Positions 51,285-59,662 of a DNA stretch of 64,000 nucleotides are shown piece after piece; the stretch's first letter is position 1; every line of letters starts with the position of its first letter. Location of the stretch: assembly GCF_041549525.1 (NCBI RefSeq), contig NZ_CP157456.1:248001-312000 (forward strand). The letters run 5' to 3'. A program made the position numbers and the translations under genes. This stretch comes from Paenarthrobacter aurescens. GTDB taxonomy: Bacteria > Actinomycetota > Actinomycetes > Actinomycetales > Micrococcaceae. Below the pieces are notes generated by a model. The model was not told the DNA's origin, made no database searches, and worked only from the letters and a program-made list of their open reading frames with translations.

Positions 51285-52064
51285 ATGACCACTCGAGCCA
51301 ATGAACTCACAGCCCTCGTCACCGGGGCCACCGCCGGGCTCGGCGCGGAATTCGCCCGCCAGCTCGCCGAAGCCGGACATCACCTGGTCCTGGTAGCCCG
51401 TGATGAACAGCGCTTGAAGGACACCGCGGAGGAACTTGAACGCGACTTCAGTATCTCGGCGGAGGTCCTGCCCGCGGACCTGACCACCGACGTCGGCGTT
51501 TCAGCTGTTGCTGACCGCCTGCGGGACGCGGCCCGGCCAGTGGATGTACTGGTCAACAATGCCGGAGTGGGGCTGTTGAAGTCCTTCGAACGAAATGACC
51601 TCGAGGAAGAGCGCCGGCACCTGAGGCTCCACGTGCAAACACCCATGGAGCTTAGCCATGCGGCCCTTGAATTCATGCTTGCCCGCGGGAAGGGCCGGAT
51701 CATTAACGTAGCCAGCGTGGCCGCCTTCGCCAACAGGGGCAGCTACTCGGCGGCCAAAGCCTGGCAGGTGACTTTCAGCCGCTGGGCCAACATCGCCTAC
51801 GCCGCATCCGGCGTGCAGGTTACAGCGGTTTGCCCCGGTTTCACCCACACCGAATTTCACGATCGCATGGGCATGGACAAAAGCGTGGCTCCGCGCTTCC
51901 TTTGGCTGACCGCCGAGCGCGTAGTGCGTGAAGGGCTGGAGGACAACGCCAAAGGCAAGGGTGTCTCCATCCCCACGCGCCGCTACAAGGTGGTCAGCTT
52001 CTTCGCCCGGGTACTCCCGGCCAAGCTGACGTCCGGCCCGCCACGGCGCCCAATTGAACGATAA
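51285..52064 (+). CDS. SDR-family NAD(P)-dependent oxidoreductase (DltE-like)
   Basis: A 259-residue short-chain dehydrogenase with TGATAGLG (14-21), VNNAGVG (about 92-98), and the YSAAK active site. The pattern fits the DltE/YciK-like group of uncharacterised carbonyl reductases. It starts 4 bases after the NrtR stop, so it may be carried on the same mRNA, though a link to NAD metabolism is unproven. The ribosome site is weak. A TACCCGCGGGTA palindrome follows its stop. Confidence 0.88.
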   Translation: MTTRANELTALVTGATAGLGAEFARQLAEAGHHLVLVARDEQRLKDTAEELERDFSISAEVLPADLTTDVGVSAVADRLRDAARPVDVLVNNAGVGLLKSFERNDLEEERRHLRLHVQTPMELSHAALEFMLARGKGRIINVASVAAFANRGSYSAAKAWQVTFSRWANIAYAASGVQVTAVCPGFTHTEFHDRMGMDKSVAPRFLWLTAERVVREGLEDNAKGKGVSIPTRRYKVVSFFARVLPAKLTSGPPRRPIER

Positions 52065-52074
52065 ACCAAAATAG

Positions 52075-52086
52075 TACCCGCGGGTA
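52075..52086. promoter_or_regulatory. Perfect 12-bp palindrome between the SDR and sigma-fusion genes
   Basis: TACCCGCGGGTA lies 10 bases after the SDR stop and 155 bases before the second sigma-fusion gene. It may be a regulator site for the latter. The stem has no loop, so it is a poor terminator. Nothing else stands out in 52065-52240. Confidence 0.35.
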
Positions 52087-52240
52087 TTCTCTTGTGGAGC
52101 TTCCGGCCTTAGGCTAGGGCTGGAGTGTAGCGCCGGGCACGGCTGTTACACGGGGGCTACAGCAGCGTGGCCCCGCAAACAGGGCCCCACAGCGGGGTTC
52201 GTTTACCCATGATCTACGCCGTGTCCGAAGCGGGTAGCGC

Positions 52241-54019
52241 ATGGACGGGACAGCTCCAACGGAGGGCACCGGGCAGCAAGGAAAGCACGACGGCGGTTCG
52301 GTCGCGGTAGAGGACAGCGACGCACAACTGGTGATGCTGGTCCGGGGCGGCAGCCAGTCTGCGTTCGAGACGCTCTTTGCGCGGCACCGTTCCAGTGCCC
52401 GGACCGTGGCTGCAGCGCAACTGGACAACTTTGCCGACGTTGAGGATGTTGTGGCAGACGCATTCACCTCCGTTTACCAGGCCTTGGCCGCCGGGAAGGG
52501 ACCCGACTCCTTCTTCCGCGCCTACCTTCTGACAACGGTCCGGCGTGTGGCCCACCGAATGAATCGGGATGCCACCCGTATCAGCCCCACGTCCGAGTCC
52601 TACATTTTGGATTCCGTGCATGCCCATGATGATCCGGCTATCGCCAAGTTTGAATCCTCAGCCGTGGCCCAGGCTTTCCGTTCCCTGCCCGAACGTTGGC
52701 AGGAAGTCCTTTGGTACGTGGACATCGAGGGAATGAAGCCGGCCGCGGCCGCACCACTTCTGGGCCTGAGCCCCAATGGAGTATCCGCCCTGGCCATCCG
52801 GGCGCGGGAGCGGCTGCGCCAGGCATACCTCCAGAACCACATCACTTCCTCCGCAGGGGAGGCCTGCGAGGAATACTCAACGCAGCTGGGCGCCTACTCC
52901 CGCGAAGGGCTCAGCAGACGCAAGCAAGCTTTGGTACAGGAGCACCTGGAAGGCTGCCCCAAGTGCACCGCCCTGCTCCTGGATCTCAACGACGTCCAAA
53001 CCGCCATGCGCGCATGGATTTTCCCGCTGGTAGCAGGGGCAGCATTCAGCTCCGTCTTCCCGGCGCTGGCCGGGGCGGGCGACGGCCCTGGAACCCAGGG
53101 CACCGGCGGCACCGTGTCACAAGGCATATCATCCAAAGGCATCTCCCTCGCATGGAAAGTGGGCGCCGGTGCCTTAGCCGTTGCCGCTGTTGCAGCGAGT
53201 GCCGCCATGGCTTTCGGAGGTGCGGGATCGGACACCTCGGTGCCGCCGAAGGCTGACGCGCCGCCGGCCGTGGACCAGCCCACTGCACCAGAGCTGAAGC
53301 CGCCCGCGGTGGAGGACATTTCACAGAAGTATCCACTCTTTCCGGACCTGAGTGATCCGTCCAGCGGGACTCCTGAGAAGCCCGTCCTCTTCCCCTTCCC
53401 ACCCAGCAGCAAACCAGGCACAGGCCTGCTGCCGAATCCGTGGCCGTCACCCGGGGAACCTCTGCCCCCGACGCTACAACCGCTGCCCACCATCACAGCT
53501 TCGGCTCCACCCACCGTTCCAGTACTCCCGCCCGCCTCAAACCCTTCCCCGACGCCCTCCGCAAGCGCCACCCCCTCTCCAAGCACCACAGCAACCGCCG
53601 GCCCGAGCCCCAGCCCCACACCGACTCCGAGCCCAGCCCCGAGCGAAACCCAGGCACCCGCTCCTGCGGTAACGGCCACGTTCAGCGCTGAGCAGGGGAC
53701 AACGGCGTCGGATACCAACGTCACTGTCACCTTCAAACTCAAGGACCAAACGCCGGTGCCCTCCTCGGCCGAGGTGGTGTTCACCATTTCTGCCGGCACG
53801 GACATGATCCCGGGCAAACTGACTGCACCGGCGGGATGGAACTGTTCCAAGGAAGCGGCCGTGACCACGCAATTCCGTTGCACCAGCACCGCTGTGAACC
53901 CTGGGGAGTTGACCTTCGTCCTCGGAATTTTCAAGCAGGACGCAGGGGAGACGGCCACCCTTGACTATTCATTCAGCGCCGCCGGCATTGAAAAAGTCAG
54001 CTTCACCAATACCTTCTAG
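52241..54019 (+). CDS. ECF sigma factor fused to zinc anti-sigma segment, membrane helix and extracellular domain (copy 2)
   Basis: A 592-residue paralogue of the protein at 37747. Sigma region 2 is at about 40-108 and region 4 at about 145-200 (LSPNGVSALAIRARERLRQAYL). The zinc site is C209, H235, C239, C242, and the membrane helix is about 305-327. A linker of Pro/Ser/Thr (330-490) leads to a C-terminal beta domain (495-592; VTATFSAEQGTTASDTNVTV). The sigma part and the zinc site are the best conserved between copies, while the linker and outer domain differ, as expected for sensors of different signals. A small lipoprotein gene follows. Confidence 0.88.
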   Translation: MDGTAPTEGTGQQGKHDGGSVAVEDSDAQLVMLVRGGSQSAFETLFARHRSSARTVAAAQLDNFADVEDVVADAFTSVYQALAAGKGPDSFFRAYLLTTVRRVAHRMNRDATRISPTSESYILDSVHAHDDPAIAKFESSAVAQAFRSLPERWQEVLWYVDIEGMKPAAAAPLLGLSPNGVSALAIRARERLRQAYLQNHITSSAGEACEEYSTQLGAYSREGLSRRKQALVQEHLEGCPKCTALLLDLNDVQTAMRAWIFPLVAGAAFSSVFPALAGAGDGPGTQGTGGTVSQGISSKGISLAWKVGAGALAVAAVAASAAMAFGGAGSDTSVPPKADAPPAVDQPTAPELKPPAVEDISQKYPLFPDLSDPSSGTPEKPVLFPFPPSSKPGTGLLPNPWPSPGEPLPPTLQPLPTITASAPPTVPVLPPASNPSPTPSASATPSPSTTATAGPSPSPTPTPSPAPSETQAPAPAVTATFSAEQGTTASDTNVTVTFKLKDQTPVPSSAEVVFTISAGTDMIPGKLTAPAGWNCSKEAAVTTQFRCTSTAVNPGELTFVLGIFKQDAGETATLDYSFSAAGIEKVSFTNTF

Positions 54020-54097
54020 GGTTTCAGTAACTTGACCAGCCCCACGGGATGAAGCGGGTTACTATGACACTTCACTTGAGCCTGAGGGGGCAGAGCT

Positions 54098-54529
54098 ATG
54101 AAAAACACGTCGTTGGCATTGGTAACGGCCATGGTTGTCAGTGGAATGCTGCTGGCCGGCTGTTCGGGAACCGGTACTACGGGCTTCAAAGCGTTGGAAC
54201 GCGAGGCAACGGAGGCGGACACTCCGCAGCACGATCTTATTCCTGGGGACATCACACTGGAAAAGGTCCTTCTGGTTGCCGAGGCCAACGGGAACAAGTA
54301 CTACCTGGGGCAAGGCGCGCAGGGCCGCCCGTCATGCCTGCTCGTTGAACATGCCAACCCGTCCTTCTCACACGGCGGCTGCAGCGATTCCCTCCAGGGC
54401 GAGATGTTGAGAATCAGTGGCCCCGATCAGAAGTCTGCTGTTCTGATTTCCGATGACTATGACTCCAGGGAACTGGAGTCGAGCGGATTGACCAAAATCC
54501 ACCCGAACATCCTTGTGGTGACCAACTAA
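54098..54529 (+). CDS. Small secreted lipoprotein, unknown function
   Basis: A 143-residue lipoprotein. The signal peptide ends in LLAGC (Cys at 22), and the mature part of about 120 residues has two further Cys (PSCLLVEH and GGCSDS) that could form a disulfide. No family is recognised. GGGGG-type ribosome site precedes ATG 54098. It lies 78 bases behind the second sigma fusion, so it may be its target or partner. Its stop overlaps the stop of the convergent FUSC gene. Confidence 0.8.
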   Translation: MKNTSLALVTAMVVSGMLLAGCSGTGTTGFKALEREATEADTPQHDLIPGDITLEKVLLVAEANGNKYYLGQGAQGRPSCLLVEHANPSFSHGGCSDSLQGEMLRISGPDQKSAVLISDDYDSRELESSGLTKIHPNILVVTN

Positions 54530-55611
54530 CCAGCCGGCGGGCCAACCAGCCCGCCCCGCCGTGACCTCACCAGCACTGCCACGGCGATGCCCACCACGGC
54601 TCCCACGAAGGTCTCAATTGCGCGTTCCATGACCAGCACCCCCGGATCCATGGGCGCAGCCAGCTGCGCAATCAGCAGGATGACGGGCGTGAAGAACACC
54701 ATGGCCCAGCCATAGTGCCTTGCCATGAACAGCTCGGTGGGAAATTGGCAGAGCACCACCAGCACAGCCAGCACCACGGTGGTGTGGCCGGGGAAGTAAT
54801 GAAGCGGGGAGAGCGGACCGGGAAAAAGCACGACGGCGACTATCCCCAATCCGAGGAAGGTCCCCACGATTCTGTGGATACCCCGGTGGACGCGGCTTGG
54901 GAGGTCGGCTCCGGCAAGAGGCACGGCGGCCGCTGCCATGGCCCAATGCGGGTGGCCGCTGCCACTGAGAACTCCAATGGCCCCGGCTGCGCCGACGGCC
55001 AACGAATAGCGTGCTGCATGGACTAATGCGGCCTGGCTTTGCGGGCCGCGAAGGGCAGGAACGCCGCGGCCGGCGCCGGCCACCCATGTGCGGGATCGGA
55101 ACCAGCCGCCGAAACCAACCACCAGGGAGAAGGCCGCCGACCCGGCTCCGATGAGTACCGCCGTCGTCAACGGAACACTGGTGGGCACGGAGGCGCAGGC
55201 GCCGAGGGCAAGGATGCCGAAGAAGGGGCCAATGGGCTTGAGCCGAACAGAGTCGGCGTACAAGGAGCCGGCGCCGGCGAACAGCGTGGCCACCAGGACC
55301 AACCACCACGAGTGGATGTGGTTGGCGGAAAGGAACACCCCTATGGTCAGGCCGCCCACCAGGAACAGGGCGGCCTGGGCTTGGTGTTTGAGCCTGAGTT
55401 GGTGGGTTTCGTTGCGGCCGTACATGCCGGTGAGGGCACCAAAAACCGCGTACATCATGAGGTCCGGGCGGCCGATGAGCAGGAGGAACATCCCGGGTAC
55501 TGCAACACTGAGGGCCACCCGGACTGCCGAGAGGCGATCGTTGTTGGCGGGGCCCAAACGGTGGAGTTCACGGGCGTGGACCATCAATGCGGGCACGGGG
55601 AACACCACCAA
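54526..55611 (-). CDS. FUSC-family membrane protein (aromatic acid exporter-like)
   Basis: A 361-residue protein with two sets of about five membrane helices separated by a soluble region near residue 180, as in FUSC/aromatic-acid exporter proteins (PF13515). The helix VLAVLVVLCQFPTELFMARHYGWAMVFFTPVILL is the family-conserved stretch. It may export aromatic or other organic acids. The start is uncertain: TTG at 55611 is the longest; an ATG at 55584 (MVHARELHRL) is more usual. It is divergent from the SRPBCC gene across 116 bases. Confidence 0.8.
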   Translation of the reverse strand: MVVFPVPALMVHARELHRLGPANNDRLSAVRVALSVAVPGMFLLLIGRPDLMMYAVFGALTGMYGRNETHQLRLKHQAQAALFLVGGLTIGVFLSANHIHSWWLVLVATLFAGAGSLYADSVRLKPIGPFFGILALGACASVPTSVPLTTAVLIGAGSAAFSLVVGFGGWFRSRTWVAGAGRGVPALRGPQSQAALVHAARYSLAVGAAGAIGVLSGSGHPHWAMAAAAVPLAGADLPSRVHRGIHRIVGTFLGLGIVAVVLFPGPLSPLHYFPGHTTVVLAVLVVLCQFPTELFMARHYGWAMVFFTPVILLIAQLAAPMDPGVLVMERAIETFVGAVVGIAVAVLVRSRRGGLVGPPAG

Positions 55612-55727
55612 TCACTCAGGTTGTCCTTGAAAATTAGCAGCATCTCCCCGCACGCTGCCATAAGCCCGGTCACAACCCGTAGCAGAGGTGGGCACGCGCA
55701 GAGGCGAAGGTCTGGGAAGATCGAGGT

Positions 55728-56198
55728 ATGCCCGTTGCTTTCGTTTGCCGCACCCGCTCCAGCATGTCACCGCAGGAGCTGTTCGATCTTTCCCGCAACA
55801 TTGACGCCCATGTGGGCTCCATGACGCACAGCCGCGAGAAGGCAATTGCGGGTGTGACCACCGGACTGATCTCCGAAGGTGAAACTGTCACCTGGCAGGC
55901 CTGGCACCTCGGAGTCCGGTTCCGCATGACCAGCCGCATCACGCGGATGGAGGCGCCGTCGTCGTTCTCCGATGAGCAGGTGAAGGGCCCTTTCAAGTAC
56001 CTCCGCCACACGCACGAGTTCCGGCCCGATGGCAACGGGACCCTCATGGTGGATACCGTGGAATTCGCTGCTCCGTTCGGCCCGCTGGGCAGGCTGGTGG
56101 AGAAACTGATCCTTGCCCGTTATTTGCAGAACCTTATTGAGAAACGCAACGGGTTCCTGGTGGCCGAAACCCGGCCCGGAATGGATTCCAGGCAATGA
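55728..56198 (+). CDS. SRPBCC-family protein
   Basis: A 156-residue helix-grip fold (START/Bet v1-like) protein. Visible are the early helix SPQELFDLSRNIDAHVGSM, a beta stretch ETVTWQAWHLGVRFRMTSRI, and the long C-terminal helix GRLVEKLILARYLQNLIEKRN. Such proteins bind hydrophobic ligands or act as cyclases, but no specific activity can be assigned. The stop overlaps the next gene's start (ATGA), so it is co-translated with a GNAT acetyltransferase. Confidence 0.85.
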   Translation: MPVAFVCRTRSSMSPQELFDLSRNIDAHVGSMTHSREKAIAGVTTGLISEGETVTWQAWHLGVRFRMTSRITRMEAPSSFSDEQVKGPFKYLRHTHEFRPDGNGTLMVDTVEFAAPFGPLGRLVEKLILARYLQNLIEKRNGFLVAETRPGMDSRQ

Positions 56199-56710
56199 TC
56201 AGGCTCGCGCGTGCGGACGATCTCCTGATGATGCAGGAGATTGAGCGTGCCGCGGGCGAAGCGTTCCGGGCTTTGGGAATGGACTCGATTGCAGAGGACG
56301 AGCCTCTTCCGGTTGATGAGCTGAGCAGCTATGCCGCGGCCGGCCGCGCCTGGGTGTCCGTGGACGGACTCGATTACCCGGTGGCGTACCTGTTGGCGGA
56401 CGTTGTTGACGGTGACGGTCATGTGGAACAGGTCAGCGTCTACCCGGATCAGGCGCATCAGGGGCTTGGCAGGGAACTGTTGCACGCGGCGCGCGTTTGG
56501 ACGCGGGGCCACGGAATGCAGCGGCAAACCTTGAGCACTTTCCGGGACGTGCCGTGGAACGCCCCGTACTATCGTCGCCTGGGTTTTGAAGTGCTCGACG
56601 CCGGCAGCTGGGGTCCGGAGTTGACCCGCCTCATGCAGCACGAAGCCGCGTTGGGGCTGACCCGTTGGCCGCGGGTGGCCATGTGGCGCCCCGCGGTCCC
56701 GCCCACGTAG
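56195..56710 (+). CDS. GNAT N-acetyltransferase
   Basis: A 171-residue GNAT protein (PF00583). The acetyl-CoA motif is VEQVSVYPDQAHQGLGRELLHAARVWTRGHG, followed by VPWNAPYYRRLGFEVL. Start MIRLARADDLLMMQEIERA is typical for the family. The acceptor substrate is unknown. It converges with the VOC gene 8 bases downstream. Confidence 0.92.
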   Translation: MIRLARADDLLMMQEIERAAGEAFRALGMDSIAEDEPLPVDELSSYAAAGRAWVSVDGLDYPVAYLLADVVDGDGHVEQVSVYPDQAHQGLGRELLHAARVWTRGHGMQRQTLSTFRDVPWNAPYYRRLGFEVLDAGSWGPELTRLMQHEAALGLTRWPRVAMWRPAVPPT

Positions 56711-56718
56711 CCGAGCCG

Positions 56719-57138
56719 CTAGCCCGCCACCAGCTCCACTTCGTAACTATCGGTGTTGAGCAGGTACGCCGCATAGTGGTCCGGACCTCCGGCGTGCGGA
56801 TACTTCGACTCGAACATCTCGTACCAGCCCGCGTCCGCACCGAGCGCCCTGATCCGGTCCACATTCTCCCGGGTCCCGGCATGGAACGCCACGTGATTGA
56901 CTCCGGGATCAGTGCGCCGGTGGGTAGTGGCAGTGGTGGCATCTGTCTGCTCCACCACCACATACGTGCCATCAAGCTTCCAGCTGCACCCTGTGGGCCA
57001 CTCCTGGAATGGCTGATATCCGAGTTCACCCAGCAGCCAGCCCCACTCCTCCTTTGCCCGCTCAAGGAATGGCACCCAGATCTCAAGGTGGTGGATGGAA
57101 CCCACAGGGCCGGCGGATTCCGCGGCAATCTCACGCAT
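56719..57138 (-). CDS. VOC-family protein
   Basis: A 139-residue vicinal-oxygen-chelate protein. IHHLEIWVPFLERAKEEWGWLLGELGY, PGVNHVAFHAG and NTDSYEVELVAG are the usual modules, with His and Glu metal-ligand candidates at H17/H18, H76-region and the C-terminal Glu. Function is unassigned; the EamA transporter gene lies just upstream on the same strand (9 bases), suggesting a two-gene unit. Confidence 0.88.
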   Translation of the reverse strand: MREIAAESAGPVGSIHHLEIWVPFLERAKEEWGWLLGELGYQPFQEWPTGCSWKLDGTYVVVEQTDATTATTHRRTDPGVNHVAFHAGTRENVDRIRALGADAGWYEMFESKYPHAGGPDHYAAYLLNTDSYEVELVAG

Positions 57139-57147
57139 GGGCCGATT

Positions 57148-58119
57148 CTACGAGGTCCTGGCCGACTCCACATCGGCTACCCGCGGTGGATGTGGCTCGT
57201 CCTTCCTGAGCCTGACGCGAACGGCCGCACCGGCGCAGAAGATCACTGCGAGGCCGCCCGCTACGGTGATCCAGGTGATCGACTCGCTTAACAGCAGGCC
57301 TGCCCAGGCGATGCTCATGACCGGTTGGACGAGTTGGATCTGGCTGACCTGCGCCATGGGTCCGATGGCCAGGCCGCGGTACCAGGCGAAGAAGCCCAGG
57401 AACATGCTCACCACGCCAAGGTAGGCGAAGGACAACCATTGGAGGGGTGTGGCCGAAGGAATGCCCGGAAGCAGCGAAACCACCGTCAGCACGATCATGA
57501 GAGGTGAGGCGACCACCAGCGCCCAGGAAATGGTCTGCCATGCGCCGAGTTCCCGTGCCAGCAAGCCGCCTTCCGCATAGCCAATCGCGGCAGCAACTAC
57601 TGCGCCGAGGAGCAGGAGGTCGGCCCAGTGCAGCGAACCGAAGCCGCCGGATTGAATCAGGGCGAACGCCACCGCTGCGATCACTCCAACAATGGTCAGT
57701 ATCCAGAACAGCGGCCTGGGGCGTTCGCGTCCCCTGATCACCGCCGCGGTGGCCGTGGCGGCGGGCAGAAGTGCGATCACCACTGCGCCGTGGCTGGCCG
57801 AGGTGCTGGTGAGGGCAAAAGTGGTGAGCAACGGGAATCCGGCCACGATCCCTCCAGCCACCACCGCAAGGCGGATCCACTGAACGCCCTGTGGTAACCG
57901 TTGCCGTGTGAACGCCAGAGCCAGCGCTGCAAGAACGGCGGCCACCACGGCCCGTCCGGCGCCAATGAAGAGCGGAGACATGCCCTCCACAGCCACTCGC
58001 GTCAGCGGAACAGTGAAGGAGAAAGCGACGACGCCCAAGAGGCCCCACCAGATACCTGTTGATGTACGGGTGGATATCACTGGCTGCAAAAGAGTAGTAG
58101 CGCTACTATTAGGACTCAT
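57148..58119 (-). CDS. EamA/DMT-family transporter
   Basis: A 323-residue drug/metabolite transporter with two EamA repeats (about 20-150 and 165-300) and about ten membrane helices. The conserved Pro-rich end of helix 10 reads LLLSESITWITVAGGLAVI. Substrate is unknown; related proteins export amino acids or cofactor-like metabolites. ATG 58119 overlaps the divergent MocR start on the other strand; a downstream GTG (VISTRTSTG) is an alternative start. The MocR protein probably controls it. Confidence 0.9.
   Translation of the reverse strand: MSPNSSATTLLQPVISTRTSTGIWWGLLGVVAFSFTVPLTRVAVEGMSPLFIGAGRAVVAAVLAALALAFTRQRLPQGVQWIRLAVVAGGIVAGFPLLTTFALTSTSASHGAVVIALLPAATATAAVIRGRERPRPLFWILTIVGVIAAVAFALIQSGGFGSLHWADLLLLGAVVAAAIGYAEGGLLARELGAWQTISWALVVASPLMIVLTVVSLLPGIPSATPLQWLSFAYLGVVSMFLGFFAWYRGLAIGPMAQVSQIQLVQPVMSIAWAGLLLSESITWITVAGGLAVIFCAGAAVRVRLRKDEPHPPRVADVESARTS
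58095..58108. promoter_or_regulatory. Palindrome overlapping the MocR promoter
   Basis: TAGTAGCGCTACTA is a perfect 14-base palindrome. Its right half supplies TACTAT, a good -10 about 9 bases before the MocR ATG, consistent with a leaderless mRNA. A protein bound here would block MocR transcription and affect the divergent transporter, whose first codons it overlaps. Confidence 0.6.
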
Positions 58120-59533
58120 GAATAACGATAGCAGTTCGCGGATTGTCACGCGACTGAAAGACTGGATTGCGGGAGCAGCGCCAGGGGCGAAACTGCCATC
58201 AACCCGGCACCTGGTGGCCGAGTACCAAGCCAGCCCAGTCACCGTGCAGAAAGCACTGCGGACCCTCATGGGGCAGGGCCTGATAGAAAGCCGTCCGGGC
58301 GTAGGAACATTCGTGCGTGCCTACCGCACCGCCAGACCCTCGGACTACGGCTGGCAAACGGCGGCGTTGCGGGCAGCCCAAACCGCCCGACCCCTCAGCT
58401 CGGGGGCCATGCGGAGTGCGCCCAATGACGTCATAGCATTCCACTCGGGGTACCCGGACCGCGAGCTCCTCCCGGAACGCCTCGTCCGCGCAGCCCTCCT
58501 GCGGGCCGCCAGGGGAGACGCCGCCATGTCGCGGCCCCCGGCGCAAGGACTTCCCGAGCTTCAGACGTGGTTCGCGCAGGAACTCAGTACCTCAACCCCG
58601 GTGGGCGTCACGCCTCCCCAGCCCAGCGACGTCGTGATTCTTCCTGGAAGCCAAAGCGGGCTCAGCTCGATTTTTCGCGGCTTGGTGGGACACGGACAGC
58701 CGCTGCTGGTGGAATCGCCCAGTTACTGGGGTGCGCTGCTGGCGGCGGGCCAGGCGGGCGTGACCATGATCCCCGTCCCCAGCGGCCCGGAAGGACCTGA
58801 CCCGGAAGAGCTGGACCGGGCGTTTGAGGAATCCGGCGCGCGGTTGTTCTACGCCCAACCCAACTTCGCCAATCCCACAGGGGCGCAGTGGTCAGCCGAA
58901 CGAGGGGAGGAGGTGCTGGAAATCGTCCGGCGTCATGGAGCTTTCCTTGTGGAGGACGACTGGGCGCACGACTTCGGCATCACCGCCTCTTCAGTCCCAA
59001 TGGCCGCCAAGGAAGACTCGGGTCATGTGGTGTACATCCGTTCACTGACCAAGAGTGTTTCGCCTTCCATCCGCGTTGCGGCCGTCATTGCCCGGGGACC
59101 GGCGCGGGAACGCATCATGGGAGCCCAGGCTGCCGAGTCAATGTACGTCAGCGGCGTGCTTCAGGCCGCAGCGCTCGACGTCGTCACCCAGCCCGGGTGG
59201 CAAACCCACCTTCGCGGACTCAGCCATCAGCTGCAGTCCCGCCGCGACCTCCTGGTCACCAGCCTCCGCGAACACGTGCCGCAGGCCCACATCAGCCATC
59301 TGCCCAAGGGCGGCTTGAACTTGTGGTTGCGGATGCCGGACGGGTTCGACGTGCACCAGCTCACCAGGGATTGTGAGGCCGCCGGGGTGCTGATCGCCGC
59401 AGGTACGGAATGGTTCCCCGCGGAACCGGAAGGGCCGCACATCCGGCTCAATTACGCCGGCCCCAACCCGGGCCGCTTCCCGGAAGGCGCACGGATCATC
59501 GGCGAGGCAGTCAAAGCGCAGTTGGGCGCTTAA
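58118..59533 (+). CDS. MocR-type regulator (GntR HTH plus aminotransferase-like domain)
   Basis: A 471-residue PLP-dependent regulator. Residues 1-75 form a GntR winged helix (LPSTRHLVAEYQASPVTVQKALRTLMGQGLIESRPGVGTFV) joined to a class I aminotransferase fold (about 110-470) with the PLP lysine in IRSLTKSVSPSIRVA. MocR proteins sense PLP, amino acids or GABA-like compounds and often regulate a divergent transporter, here EamA. ATG 58118 is inferred to be leaderless; the frame is open to 57908, but that part lies inside the transporter gene. Confidence 0.9.
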   Translation: MNNDSSSRIVTRLKDWIAGAAPGAKLPSTRHLVAEYQASPVTVQKALRTLMGQGLIESRPGVGTFVRAYRTARPSDYGWQTAALRAAQTARPLSSGAMRSAPNDVIAFHSGYPDRELLPERLVRAALLRAARGDAAMSRPPAQGLPELQTWFAQELSTSTPVGVTPPQPSDVVILPGSQSGLSSIFRGLVGHGQPLLVESPSYWGALLAAGQAGVTMIPVPSGPEGPDPEELDRAFEESGARLFYAQPNFANPTGAQWSAERGEEVLEIVRRHGAFLVEDDWAHDFGITASSVPMAAKEDSGHVVYIRSLTKSVSPSIRVAAVIARGPARERIMGAQAAESMYVSGVLQAAALDVVTQPGWQTHLRGLSHQLQSRRDLLVTSLREHVPQAHISHLPKGGLNLWLRMPDGFDVHQLTRDCEAAGVLIAAGTEWFPAEPEGPHIRLNYAGPNPGRFPEGARIIGEAVKAQLGA

Positions 59534-59537
59534 CAAG

Positions 59538-59585
59538 CCGTAGCCACCAACACCAAGGAGAGCGCCTTGGGGCTGGTGGCTACGG
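59538..59585. terminator. Long hairpin between MocR and MFS genes
   Basis: Outer stem CCGTAGCCACCA / TGGTGGCTACGG (12 bp, perfect) with an inner stem CCAAGG / CCTTGG. It lies right after the MocR stop and upstream of the end of the convergent MFS gene, and could end both transcripts. Confidence 0.8.
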
Positions 59586-59662
59586 TGGGCGGCAAGCTGC
59601 CGCGAACTAACTGAATCGCTTGTAATAAGCGCCGCTGTGCAGAAGTTGCAGGCAGTGAGTTC

